Assembly (NCBI GenBank): GCA_963761905.1 | Contig: CAVXIQ010000004.1 | Coordinates: 1-64,000 of the forward strand | Direction of reading: 5' to 3' | Length of the DNA stretch: 64,000 nt | DNA from: Gaiellasilicea sp963761905 | GTDB lineage: Bacteria > Actinomycetota > Thermoleophilia > Gaiellales > Gaiellaceae | The notes under the pieces: generated by a model | Told to the model about the DNA's origin: nothing | Database searches by the model: none | What the model saw: the letters and a program-made list of their open reading frames with translations, nothing else | Part shown: in pieces, positions 19,321-27,204 of the stretch | How the letters are laid out: each line of letters starts with the position of its first letter | Position numbering within the stretch: position 1 is the stretch's first letter | Made by a program: the position numbers and the translations under genes

Positions 19321-20094
19321 ATGACCGCTCCGCTCGTCGCGAAGCTCGGCGGCGGTTTCGCGCTCGCCGGGATCGCCGCGGTGTTCGTGCCGCGCCTCGG
19401 TGACGCGGACGCGGACGTTCCCGCGCTCGCGACGCTGCTCGCGACCGGGGTCGTCGTCGGCGCGCTGACCACGGTTGCGCTCTACCTCGGCCTGACGCGG
19501 GACCTCGGCCTGCCTCAGGCGGTGGCGCTCTACGCCGTCGGCTACAACGCGCTGGTCGTCCTCGTCAAGTTCGTGCTCAGTCCCCGCGGCCTCTACGAGG
19601 TGAGCGAGGAAGGCAGGTACGAGGCGTTCGTGGACCCGAGCACGGCCGGTGGAGCGATCTTCGTCGCCGCGTCGGTCTTCGTGCTCTACGCGCTGGCGCT
19701 GTTCGTGATCTACCGCGTCTGCCGCAGGCGGCTCGGACGGGCGCCGACGAGCTGGAAGCGCGTGCTCGTCGTGGCCGTGCTGGCAGCGGCCCTCCTCTTC
19801 GCGACCGGCGGGGTGCCGCTCCTCCTCGCCTTCGGCGGCCTCGAGTACGTGGGCTTCGTGCTCGAGTCCGGGGTGTCGCTCCTTGTTGCGCTTGCCCTCG
19901 CGGGAGCAGTCTCGCTCGCGGGGATCGCATTTCGGGAGACCGCCGTCCGCGCGAGCCTCCTGGGCGACGCGACCCTCCTCCTGAACGTCTTCTGGGTCGC
20001 GCTCGCGTTCCTCGCCCTCTACCACGCCCTCTGGGTCGTCTACGTGCTCGTGCTGACGACGATCTGGCCGCTGAAGGTGATCACGCCGAAGTGA
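19321..20094 (+). CDS. Hypothetical polytopic membrane protein
   Basis: 257 residues with about seven or eight hydrophobic segments. An N-terminal helix is followed by paired helices around LATLLATGVVVGALTTVALY and VGYNALVVLVKFVLSP, and the C-terminal helix reads ALWVVYVLVLTTIWPLKVI. A hydrophilic loop (GLYEVSEEGRYEAFVDPSTA) lies near residue 100. I do not recognise a family. It is the first gene of a four-gene unit and overlaps the prenyltransferase by 4 bases, so a membrane-lipid role is possible but unproven. Confidence 0.7.
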   Translation: MTAPLVAKLGGGFALAGIAAVFVPRLGDADADVPALATLLATGVVVGALTTVALYLGLTRDLGLPQAVALYAVGYNALVVLVKFVLSPRGLYEVSEEGRYEAFVDPSTAGGAIFVAASVFVLYALALFVIYRVCRRRLGRAPTSWKRVLVVAVLAAALLFATGGVPLLLAFGGLEYVGFVLESGVSLLVALALAGAVSLAGIAFRETAVRASLLGDATLLLNVFWVALAFLALYHALWVVYVLVLTTIWPLKVITPK

Positions 20095-21074
20095 GCTCGC
20101 TGCCTGCGCTCTCGCTGCGGCTGCTGCGCTTCCGGGTGGCTGCGATGGTCTGGACGTTCATGCTCCTCGGCGCCGCCTGGCCGGGCGGACTGCCCGCGTT
20201 CTCGACCGATCTGCTCCTTGCGGCCGTGGCGCTCGCGGCGAGCTATGTCGCCGCTACCTCCGTGAACGACATCGCAGACGCGGACGTCGACCGGATCAAC
20301 CATCCGGGCGATCGGGCTCGGCCGCTCGTGACCGGCGAGGCGGGCGAGCGCGAGCTCTGGCGGCTGCATCTGCTCGCGTGTGCGACCGCTCTCGGTGCCG
20401 CGGCGCCGCTCGGTTGGACGGCGGTCGGCGTCGTCGTCGGCTCGCTCGCGGTCGGGATCGCCTACTCGCTGCCGCCGCTCCGCGTCTCGTATCGCACCTG
20501 GCTCGCGCCGCTCCTCCTCTCGGTGGCGTACGTGCCGGTGCCGTTCGCGCTCGGCGTGCTCGCGTCGGGGCGGGACCCGGGTCTCGGCGATGCGTGGCTC
20601 GTGGCCGCGCTCTCGGCGCTCTTCCTCGCCCGGATCGTGCTCAAGGACTATCGCGACCGCGCCGGCGACGCCCGTTACGGCAAGCCGACGCTGCTGCTCC
20701 GCTTCGGCTCGACGGCGACGTGCGCCGCGAGCCTGGCGGCTCTCGTCCTCGCGAATGCGCTCCTCTTCGCGGCCGTGCAGCCGCCGCTCGCGCTCGCGCT
20801 GCCGCTCGAGGCGCTGCTCGTGGGAATCGCCGTTCTGCTCCTGCGGCTGCACCGCGCACGAGACTCCCGCGAGGAGCAGATCGCGATCGGGCTCGGCGCC
20901 AGGCTCGGGAACGGCGTCCTCGTCTGCCTGCTCGCCTGGCTCGTCCTCGGCGGCGAAGGCGCGACGGATCCGGCTCGCGCGGCGATCGTCTGGTCGCTCG
21001 CGGCGCTCTTCCTCGCCAGCACGGCCGCGCTCGCCGCGCGACCCGAGCGGGTCGTGATCGGCTACAAGGGCTGA
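20091..21074 (+). CDS. UbiA-family prenyltransferase
   Basis: Integral membrane enzyme that joins a prenyl diphosphate to an acceptor. 327 residues with about nine membrane helices. The first metal-binding loop is NDIADADVDRINHPGDRARP (N-D-x2-D-x3-D), followed by YSLPPLRVSY. The second Asp-rich loop is KDYRDRAGDARYGKPTLLL. The residues match the family; the acceptor cannot be told. GTG start overlaps the membrane-protein stop. No quinone or tetraether genes are adjacent. Confidence 0.88.
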   Translation: MSSLPALSLRLLRFRVAAMVWTFMLLGAAWPGGLPAFSTDLLLAAVALAASYVAATSVNDIADADVDRINHPGDRARPLVTGEAGERELWRLHLLACATALGAAAPLGWTAVGVVVGSLAVGIAYSLPPLRVSYRTWLAPLLLSVAYVPVPFALGVLASGRDPGLGDAWLVAALSALFLARIVLKDYRDRAGDARYGKPTLLLRFGSTATCAASLAALVLANALLFAAVQPPLALALPLEALLVGIAVLLLRLHRARDSREEQIAIGLGARLGNGVLVCLLAWLVLGGEGATDPARAAIVWSLAALFLASTAALAARPERVVIGYKG

Positions 21075-21662
21075 GTGCGCTGGCAGCCGGGTGAGCCGAT
21101 CGTGCGACGCGACGTCTGGCACGGCGAGGTGATGTTCGGCTGGGGCGGGATCGTCGTCCAGGACACGGACGATCTGCTCGCGCTCTACATGCCGGAGGGA
21201 GCGCCGCTCGCTTTCGCCGCTGACTTCTTCGGCGAGCCGCACCCGTGGAGCGGGCGCGACCGGTGGTACGGACACGGCGTCGTCCAGCTCCACCGTCCCG
21301 GTGCGATGCACTCCGTGTGGGTGTTCTGGGAAGGGCCGGCGCGCCGGTTCGCCGGCTGGTACCTGAATCTCGAGGAACCCTGGCGCCGCACCCTGCTCGG
21401 CTTCGACACCCAGGATCTCGAGCTCGACATCGTGGTCTCGCCGGACGGCTCGTGGAGCTTCAAGGACGACGAGCAGCTCGACCCGTGGGTCGTGCGCGGC
21501 CGTTGGACGAGCGACGAGGTCGCCGGGATTCGCGCCGAAGGCGCTCGGCTGGGGGCGGAGCTCGACGCCGGCCGCCGCTGGTGGAGCGAGCAGTGGGCGA
21601 CCTGGCAGCCGGATCCGGCGTGGCCGCCGCCGGTGTTGCCCGAAGGTTGGGATGCGAGCTAG
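21075..21662 (+). CDS. DUF402 protein, first of a tandem pair
   Basis: 195 residues. The DUF402 core is visible: WYLNLEEPWRRTLLGFDTQD followed by ELDIVVSPDGSWSFKDDEQL, with the W-Y-x-N and D-x-x-L-D-I-x-V motifs. Characterised DUF402 proteins are nucleoside-phosphate hydrolases or RNA-binding domains; the role here is unknown. GTG start immediately follows the UbiA stop. Both this protein and the next end in LPEGWDA, a sign of gene duplication. Confidence 0.82.
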   Translation: MRWQPGEPIVRRDVWHGEVMFGWGGIVVQDTDDLLALYMPEGAPLAFAADFFGEPHPWSGRDRWYGHGVVQLHRPGAMHSVWVFWEGPARRFAGWYLNLEEPWRRTLLGFDTQDLELDIVVSPDGSWSFKDDEQLDPWVVRGRWTSDEVAGIRAEGARLGAELDAGRRWWSEQWATWQPDPAWPPPVLPEGWDAS

Positions 21663-22209
21663 CGACGACGCCGTCTGGCGCGACGTCCATCGCGGCCGGG
21701 TCTGGCGGGCTCAGGCATGCCGGATCGTGGCGGAGACGGCCGAGGTGGTTGCGCTCTGGATCCCCGCCGGCTCGCCGGCGAAGGTGCCCGGCGGCGGTCT
21801 CCGCATCCCCGGCGACGACTGGAAGCTCGTCGACACCGCCCCGCGCGCCTCTCAGCTCTGCGTCGCGCGCCCCGGCCGCGCCCACTCCGTCTACGTCTTC
21901 TGGGACTCCGCGTGGGAGCTCGATCACTGGTACGTGAACTTCGAGCGGCCGCTGCGCCGCTCCCCCGTCGGCTTCGACACCTTCGACGAGAAGCTCGACC
22001 TGATCGTCGCGCCCGACGGCACGCACCGCTGGAAGGACGAGGACGAGCTCGCGCAGGCGGCCGCGCTCGGGCTGCTCGACGAGGAGGCCGTCCGCGCAGA
22101 GGCTCGGCGCGTCCTCGAGGAGTGGCCGTTCCCGACGGGGTGGGAGGACTGGCGCCCCGACCCCGACTGGCCGCTCCCGGTGCTTCCCGAGGGTTGGGAC
22201 GCGGTCTAG
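21652..22209 (+). CDS. DUF402 protein, second of a tandem pair
   Basis: 185 residues; the ATG overlaps the first copy by 11 bases. WYVNFERPLRRSPVGFDTFD and KLDLIVAPDGTHRWKDEDEL align with the first copy. The N-terminal thirds differ more, so the two may have diverged in substrate. The gene ends 11 bases before the palindromic repeat that separates it from the convergent efflux-pump gene. Confidence 0.82.
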   Translation: MRASDDAVWRDVHRGRVWRAQACRIVAETAEVVALWIPAGSPAKVPGGGLRIPGDDWKLVDTAPRASQLCVARPGRAHSVYVFWDSAWELDHWYVNFERPLRRSPVGFDTFDEKLDLIVAPDGTHRWKDEDELAQAAALGLLDEEAVRAEARRVLEEWPFPTGWEDWRPDPDWPLPVLPEGWDAV

Positions 22210-22220
22210 CGACGCAGCCC

Positions 22221-22286
22221 TGAACGTGTCCGCAACGGACGTGTCCCAGGGACAGTCCCTGGGACACGTCCAGAACACACGATTCA
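22221..22286. repeat. REP-like palindrome between convergent genes (copy 1)
   Basis: A perfect 17-bp inverted repeat (GGACGTGTCCCAGGGAC, 22237-22253, and its complement, 22255-22271) around a single A. Outer imperfect arms extend it (TGAACGTGT on the left, ACACGATTCA on the right). It lies between the DUF402 stop and the efflux-pump stop, which is inside its right edge. A related copy lies at 54878-54930, also between convergent genes. A bidirectional terminator role is plausible, but no T-tract follows. Confidence 0.85.
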
Positions 22287-23687
22287 GGCGGCCTCTGCCA
22301 GCGCGCCGACGGGTTGCTCTTCGCGCTTGCGGCCCGGGATCAGGAACGCCGCGAGAGCGCCGAAGCCGACGACGACTCCGCCGAGCACGAGCGCCGGGTT
22401 CATCCCGTCCACGAAGGCCTGGCTGCTCTCGTATCCCCCGAAGCTCACGAAGACGGAGGCGAGCACCGCGACGCCGAAGACGCCGCCGAGCTCGCGGATC
22501 GCGTTGTTGGCGCCCGAGGCCTGGCCCTCCTCCTCGGGGCGCACCGCCGAGAGGACGATGTTCGCCATCGGGGCGAAGAAGAGCGACATCCCGATCCCGG
22601 CGAGCACGAACGGCGCGATCAGCGACGAGTACGCCACCGTCGGCGTCGAGACGAGGCCGAGCCAGATGAGCGAGCCCGCCTGGAGCGTGAGCCCGATCCC
22701 GACGAGCGTCTTCCCCGGGATCCGGTCGGACATGGCGCCCGCGATCGGCGCGATGAACATCGGCGCGAGCGTCCACGGCAGGATCCTCAGGCCGGCGCCG
22801 AGCGGCGAGTACCCCTGCACCGTCTGGAAGAACTGCGAGAGCAGGAAGATCGAGCCGAACATCCCGAAGAACATGAAGAGCGAGGCCACGTTCGCGAGCG
22901 CGAACGACGGCTTGCGGAAGAACCGCATCGGCAGCATCGGCGCCGCCGTCCGCAGCTCCCAGGCGACGAATGCCGCCACGAGCACGAGGCCGAGTGCGAG
23001 CGAGACGACGATCTCGGGACTCGTCCAGCCCTGGCCGTTCCCGCGGATCAGGCCCCACACGATCCCGAAGAGGCCGGCGCTCGCGAGCCCGAGCCCGGGT
23101 AGGTCGAGCCTCCCGCCCGGCCCGTAGGTCTCCTGCAGGCGCGTGAGCGCGAGCGGGATCAGCAGCAGGCCGATCGGCACGTTCAGCCAGAAGATCCACT
23201 GCCACGAAAGCCCCTGGACGACGGCGCCGCCGACCACCGGCCCGAAGGCGACCGCGAGACCGCTGATCCCGCCCCAGGCGCCGAGCGCGAGCCCGCGCTT
23301 CTCCTTCGGCACCGCCGCGCTCAGGATCGTCAGGGTGAGCGGCATCACGATCGCGCCACCGAGGCCCTGGAGCGCGCGCGCCAGGTTCAGCAGCTCGACG
23401 GTGGGCGCGAGCGCCGCCGCGACCGAGCCGAGCGTGAAGACGCCGACGCCGATCGCGAAGACGCGCCGACGGCCGAATCGGTCGCCGAGCGCCGCGCCGG
23501 TCAGGAGGAGCACCGCGAAGGTGAGGGTGTAGGCGTTCACCGTCCACTCGAGGCTCTCGAGCGACGCGTCGAGATCGCGGCGGATCACGGGGATCGCGGT
23601 CGTGACGACGAGGTTGTCGAGGGTGACCATGAAGAGGGCGATCGAGGTGATCGCGAACGTCCAGAGCGTCTTCGATCGTGGCGCCAT
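22284..23687 (-). CDS. MFS drug efflux transporter, DHA2 (EmrB/QacA) family
   Basis: 467 residues, 14-helix type. LDNLVVTTAIPVIRRDL is the DHA2 helix-1 signature (D-N-x2-V-x2-A-x-P). GDRFGRRRVFAIG is MFS motif A. ARALQGLGGAIVMPLTL and GPVVGGAVVQGLSWQWIFW (motif C plus loop) follow. Proton-driven export of hydrophobic compounds is expected. It has a clear Shine-Dalgarno (AAGGAG, 6 nt before ATG) and an upstream palindromic operator. The TetR gene lies just upstream on the same strand. Confidence 0.93.
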   Translation of the reverse strand: MAPRSKTLWTFAITSIALFMVTLDNLVVTTAIPVIRRDLDASLESLEWTVNAYTLTFAVLLLTGAALGDRFGRRRVFAIGVGVFTLGSVAAALAPTVELLNLARALQGLGGAIVMPLTLTILSAAVPKEKRGLALGAWGGISGLAVAFGPVVGGAVVQGLSWQWIFWLNVPIGLLLIPLALTRLQETYGPGGRLDLPGLGLASAGLFGIVWGLIRGNGQGWTSPEIVVSLALGLVLVAAFVAWELRTAAPMLPMRFFRKPSFALANVASLFMFFGMFGSIFLLSQFFQTVQGYSPLGAGLRILPWTLAPMFIAPIAGAMSDRIPGKTLVGIGLTLQAGSLIWLGLVSTPTVAYSSLIAPFVLAGIGMSLFFAPMANIVLSAVRPEEEGQASGANNAIRELGGVFGVAVLASVFVSFGGYESSQAFVDGMNPALVLGGVVVGFGALAAFLIPGRKREEQPVGALAEAA

Positions 23688-23705
23688 CTCAACTCCTTCC
23701 GGTGA

Positions 23706-23719
23706 AGTAAGCGGTTACT
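23706..23719. promoter_or_regulatory. TetR operator upstream of the efflux pump
   Basis: Perfect palindrome AGTAA-GCGG-TTACT, 18 nt before the pump ATG. It matches the site at the TetR promoter (24311-24328), with shared pattern AGTAAG-N4-YACTA. This supports repression of the pump by the adjacent TetR protein. Confidence 0.6.
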
Positions 23720-23758
23720 ACCGTAGTAGACGAAATAAAAAGGCCGAGCACAGTGCGG

Positions 23759-24307
23759 TTATCCGTCCTCTTTGCAGCCGGCGATCAGCCGGTCGCCCCA
23801 GGGGGTCGGGTCGACGTCGAGCTTCATCGCCATCGTGATCGTGAGCAGCATGCCCTTCGCGAAGAAGGCGCTGACCTCCGCCGGGCTCATCTCCGAGCGT
23901 TGCTCGATCAGCTCGACGAGGTCGCGCCACACCCGGCGGACGTTCGCGCGGATCTCGTCGTCGTCGCAGTCCGAGAAGCACTGGAGCATCAGGAGGACAC
24001 GGTCGCGATCGGTCATCAGCGCGGTATACGCCTCGCCCATCGCGTCGAGAGCCTCCTTGCCCGTCGTGCCGCGCGAGGCGCGCTCGAAGAGCGTGTAGGT
24101 GTCTTCCATCTTCCGGCTCGTCGTCTCGAGGTAGAGGCCCTTCTTCGTCCCGAAGAGGCGGAAGAGGTACGGCTGCGAGATTCCAGCCTGCTTCGCGATC
24201 TCGTCCGTGGAGGCGCCGTGGAAGCCCTTCTGGGCGAACTCGTGCGCTGCAGCCTCGTACACCGCCTCGCGCCGCTCGTCCGCCGTCTGTCTCGTCGCCG
24301 TCGCCAT
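23759..24307 (-). CDS. TetR-family transcriptional repressor
   Basis: 182 residues. The N-terminal helix-turn-helix is typical: AVYEAAAHEFAQKGFHGAST, then DEIAKQAGISQPYLFRLFGT. The C-terminal ligand domain is helical. ATG at 24307 is preferred over the adjacent GTG. The gene lies directly before the MFS pump with 71 bases between. Operator-like palindromes overlap both promoters, so autoregulated repression with an efflux-substrate inducer is likely. Confidence 0.92.
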   Translation of the reverse strand: MATATRQTADERREAVYEAAAHEFAQKGFHGASTDEIAKQAGISQPYLFRLFGTKKGLYLETTSRKMEDTYTLFERASRGTTGKEALDAMGEAYTALMTDRDRVLLMLQCFSDCDDDEIRANVRRVWRDLVELIEQRSEMSPAEVSAFFAKGMLLTITMAMKLDVDPTPWGDRLIAGCKEDG

Positions 24308-24310
24308 CAC

Positions 24311-24345
24311 TTAGTAAGTGTTCACTAACAACGCCGGCTTGTCAA
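24311..24345 (-). promoter_or_regulatory. TetR promoter with overlapping operator
   Basis: On the minus strand a consensus -35 TTGACA (24340-24345) is followed after 17 bases by AACACT (24317-24322). The palindrome TTAGTAAGTGTTCACTAA (24311-24328) covers the -10. The -35 lies inside the stop region of the upstream aminotransferase gene. It is one of the few promoters here with a recognisable -35. Confidence 0.6.
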
Positions 24346-25403
24346 GCAAAGCGCGCGACGCCCTCGGCGACGCGGTCGAGCTCGGCATCGGTCAGCTGCG
24401 AGTGGAACGGGAGCGCGAGCGCCCGCGCGAAGGCGGCATCCGCGCCGGGGAAGGGGCCCTGATCGCTGTACGCCGACAGGTGGTGGAGCGCGTAGGTGCC
24501 GATCTGCACCTCGATCCCCTCGGCCCGCAGCGTCGCGAGCGCCTCGTCGCGGCGGTCGAGCCGGACGACGTAGGCCTGCCAGCCGTGGGTGTCGCCCTCG
24601 TCGGCCGACGGGAGCTCGACGACGCCGGCGAGACGCTCCGAGTACGCCGCCGCGATCCGCGTCCGCTCCGCCAGGAGCTCGTCCAGCCGGCGGAGCTGCG
24701 GGATCCCGAGCGCGCAGAGCACGTCCGCGAGCCGGTAGTTCGTGGAGGGCTCGGCGATGTCCGCGTCCGGGTCGAGCCCGTGGTGGCGGAGCCGCCGGAC
24801 CGAAGCGGCGAGCTCGGCGTCGTTCGTCGTCACCGCGCCGCCCTCGCCCGTCGTCACGATCTTGCGTGGGTGGAAGGAGAGGCAGCCCATCGCCCCGAGC
24901 CCGCCACACGGCATTCCCTGCCAGCGGGCACCGAGCGCTCCGGCGGCATCCTCGAGCAGCACGATCTCCGGCGAGACGGCGTCCTGGAGCGCGGCCCAGT
25001 CGAGCGGACGCCCGAAGAGATGCACCGCGAGCACGGCCTTCGTGCGTGGCGTCACCGCCTCGTAGACCCGCTCGAGATCGAGGTTGAACGTGTCGGGATC
25101 GACGTCCACGAGCACGGCCTTCGCGCCCGCGAGCCGGACGACGTTCGCGGTCGCCGGGAACGTGTAGGCCGGGACGATCACCTCGTCGCCGGCTCGTATG
25201 CCGAGCGCGAGCACGGCCAGGTGCAACGCCGCCGTTCCGTTCGAGACGGCGACCGCGTGCTCGACCCCGCAGGCCGCGGCGACGAGCTCCTCGAGCTCCG
25301 CCACCTTCGGCCCCATCGTCAGGTTCCCGGAGCGGAGAACCTCGGCGACCTCCGTCAGCTCGGCCTCGCCGACGTCCGGCTGCGCGAGCCGGATCTGGCT
25401 CAA
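24342..25403 (-). CDS. DegT/DnrJ/EryC1 sugar aminotransferase (second)
   Basis: Intact, 353 residues. GNLTMGPKVAELEE, VAVSNGTAALHLAVLALGI, VPAYTFPATANVVRLAGA and EDAAGALGARW are family motifs. The PLP lysine is in SFHPRKIVTTGEGGAV. The TTG start overlaps the epimerase stop as TTGA. Paired with an epimerase, it probably installs an amino group on a nucleotide sugar. It is clearly diverged from the copy at 15055-16171. Confidence 0.92.
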   Translation of the reverse strand: MSQIRLAQPDVGEAELTEVAEVLRSGNLTMGPKVAELEELVAAACGVEHAVAVSNGTAALHLAVLALGIRAGDEVIVPAYTFPATANVVRLAGAKAVLVDVDPDTFNLDLERVYEAVTPRTKAVLAVHLFGRPLDWAALQDAVSPEIVLLEDAAGALGARWQGMPCGGLGAMGCLSFHPRKIVTTGEGGAVTTNDAELAASVRRLRHHGLDPDADIAEPSTNYRLADVLCALGIPQLRRLDELLAERTRIAAAYSERLAGVVELPSADEGDTHGWQAYVVRLDRRDEALATLRAEGIEVQIGTYALHHLSAYSDQGPFPGADAAFARALALPFHSQLTDAELDRVAEGVARFA

Positions 25404-26371
25404 GCGAGCGCCGGCTTGCGCTCGCGATACCACGCGATCGTCCTCGCCAGCCCCTCGTCGAGATCGACCTTCGCATCGAAGCCGAGCACGTCGCGCGCCT
25501 TCTCGACGTTCGGGATCCGCAGCTCGACGTCGGCATAGTGGAGCGGCTGGAAGACGATCTCGACGTCGGCCTCCGTCAGCCGCCGGATCCGCTGGGCGAG
25601 GTCGTAGATCGTCACCGTCGAGCGCGTGTTGCCGATGTTGAACGCCTGACCGACGGCATCGGGATGCTCGAGGCAGCGGAGCGTGCCCTCGACCATGTCG
25701 TCGACGTAGCACCACGCGCGGATCTGGGAGCCGTCGCCGTGGATCACGAGGTCGCGCCCCTCGAGCGCGTTCTCGATGAACGCGCGGATCGCGCCCCCGC
25801 CGATCTGACCGGGCCCGAAGACGTTGAAGGGGTGCACCGTGACCGCGGGCAGGCCGAGCTCGTCGTGGTAGGCGTGCGACATGTGCTCGCCGGCGAGCTT
25901 CGAGACCGCGTACGTCCAGCGTGCCTCGCCGACGGAGCCGATCGTCGAGACCTGCCCCTCGTGGACGCGAAACGCGTGGGTGCCGAAGACCTCGCTCGTC
26001 GAGAAGTCGACGAAGCGCTCGACGCTGTCGAGCGTCGAGAGCGCCGCCTCGAGCACGTTGTAGGTGCCGATCACGTTGACGCGCATCACGCGCACGGGGC
26101 TCTGGAGGACGTCGTCGACGCCGGCGATCGCGGCGCAGTGGACGATGTGCGTCGCGCCTTGCGCCAGCTCCTTCATCGCGTCCAGGTCGAGGATGTCCGC
26201 CTGGTGGAAGGTGAAGTTCGGGTGCTCCGCGAGCGGGGTGCCGCCGAGCGCGTCGCGATGGAGGTTGTCGGCGGCGATCACCTCGTTCGAGTCGACGAGC
26301 CTGCGGGCGAGCGTCGTACCGATGAAGCCGGCGCCGCCCGTGACGAGGATTCGCTTGCCCTGGAGAGACAC
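25400..26371 (-). CDS. NAD-dependent sugar epimerase/dehydratase
   Basis: Intact extended SDR, 323 residues. TGGAGFIGTTLARRLV binds NAD. FSTSEVFGTHAFRV and YAVSKLAGEHMSHAYHDELG hold the catalytic S/Y-x3-K. HPFNVFGPGQIGGGAIRAFI and GSQIRAWCYVDDMVEGTLR follow. It acts on a nucleotide sugar, probably giving the keto sugar aminated by the next gene. GTG start 6 nt after a TAGACT hexamer. Confidence 0.9.
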   Translation of the reverse strand: MSLQGKRILVTGGAGFIGTTLARRLVDSNEVIAADNLHRDALGGTPLAEHPNFTFHQADILDLDAMKELAQGATHIVHCAAIAGVDDVLQSPVRVMRVNVIGTYNVLEAALSTLDSVERFVDFSTSEVFGTHAFRVHEGQVSTIGSVGEARWTYAVSKLAGEHMSHAYHDELGLPAVTVHPFNVFGPGQIGGGAIRAFIENALEGRDLVIHGDGSQIRAWCYVDDMVEGTLRCLEHPDAVGQAFNIGNTRSTVTIYDLAQRIRRLTEADVEIVFQPLHYADVELRIPNVEKARDVLGFDAKVDLDEGLARTIAWYRERKPALA

Positions 26372-26377
26372 GCGGCG

Positions 26378-26396
26378 AGTCTAGCGCCGCTACCGT
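26378..26396. promoter_or_regulatory. Divergent leaderless-type -10 elements
   Basis: TAGACT on the minus strand (26378-26383) ends 6 nt before the epimerase GTG. TACCGT on the plus strand (26391-26396) ends 7 nt before ATG 26404. The gap between the two genes is only 32 bases, so both promoters must lie in it. Confidence 0.6.
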
Positions 26397-26403
26397 TTCC
26401 TCC

Positions 26404-26787
26404 ATGGGCATCGCGCTGATCTCGACCGTGCTCGCGCTCGCCGCGCCGGCTCAGGCGCCCGACGAGCTTCGCGTCGCCTACTGGGCGCAGGGACGCGACC
26501 GGGGGACACCGCAGCGCTGGACGCTCCGCTGCAGGCCCGCTGGAGGCACGCTGCCTCGCGCGTCCGCCGCCTGCGCGAAGCTCGCGGCGATGCGGAGGCC
26601 CTTCGAGCCGATCCCGAGCGACCGCGCCTGCACCGAGATCTACGGCGGCCCGCAGGAGGCGATCGTCGCGGGCACCTACGAGGGCAGGCGGATCTGGATT
26701 CGGCTCGGCCGCGCCAACGGCTGCGAGATCTCGCGCTTCGACCGGCTTCGCTTTCTCCTGCCCGCCTACGCCGAGGGCGGTCCGTGA
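26404..26787 (+). CDS. Subtilisin-inhibitor-like (SSI) secreted protein
   Basis: 127 residues with a short N-terminal hydrophobic signal ending near APAQA. RWTLRCRPAGGTLP, followed by A-A-C-A-K-L, and CTEIYGGPQEAIVAGTYEG and NGCEISRFDRL reproduce the SSI pattern: T-L-x-C-x-P-x-G-G-x-x-P, A-C-x-x-L, C, G-x-y-x-G, and a final C. The four Cys fit two disulfides. Family members inhibit extracellular serine proteases. Assignment rests on this pattern alone. Confidence 0.75.
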   Translation: MGIALISTVLALAAPAQAPDELRVAYWAQGRDRGTPQRWTLRCRPAGGTLPRASAACAKLAAMRRPFEPIPSDRACTEIYGGPQEAIVAGTYEGRRIWIRLGRANGCEISRFDRLRFLLPAYAEGGP

Positions 26788-27182
26788 GGCTGCTGGTCGT
26801 GGCGTTGGTCGCGCTCGCGCTCGCGGGTTGCGGAGGCGGCGACGACGGAGAGGAAGGGGGCGGCAAGATCGACCTGCGCGTGACCGTCTATCCGAACGGC
26901 GTCGGCGGCGACTCGACCACGTGGACGCTCCAGTGCGAGCCCACCGGCGGTGACCATCCGGATCGCGATGCGGCCTGCGCCCGGCTCGCGGCGCTCGACG
27001 ATCCCTTCGGGAAGATCAAGCCGGTGCCGCGCTGCAACGAGATCCCGGGGGCGAGCCCGGAGGTCGCCATGATCGAAGGCAGCTTTCGCGGGCGGACGAT
27101 CGACGAGCGCTTCGACCGCTCGAGCGGCTGCGTGTTCGAGCGCTGGGATCGGCTCGGGCCCGTCTTCCCGACCGGCTTCTAG
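26784..27182 (+). CDS. SSI-like lipoprotein
   Basis: 132 residues. LLVVALVALALAGCGGG is a lipoprotein signal with lipobox L-A-G-C. After an acidic linker, TTWTLQCEPTGGDHPDRDAA and C-A-R-L, CNEIPGASPE, GSFRGRTIDERF and SSGCVFERWDRL repeat the SSI pattern of the preceding gene. GTG start overlaps the preceding stop by 4 bases. The membrane-anchored and secreted versions look like products of a duplication. Confidence 0.75.
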   Translation: MRLLVVALVALALAGCGGGDDGEEGGGKIDLRVTVYPNGVGGDSTTWTLQCEPTGGDHPDRDAACARLAALDDPFGKIKPVPRCNEIPGASPEVAMIEGSFRGRTIDERFDRSSGCVFERWDRLGPVFPTGF

Positions 27183-27192
27183 ACCGACCGAA

Positions 27193-27198
27193 TAGCAT
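27193..27198 (+). promoter_or_regulatory. Leaderless -10 (TAGCAT) for the ATP-grasp unit
   Basis: TAGCAT ends 6 nt before GTG 27205, so transcription would begin at or next to the start codon. No Shine-Dalgarno sequence is present. Confidence 0.5.
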
Positions 27199-27204
27199 CG
27201 CGCG

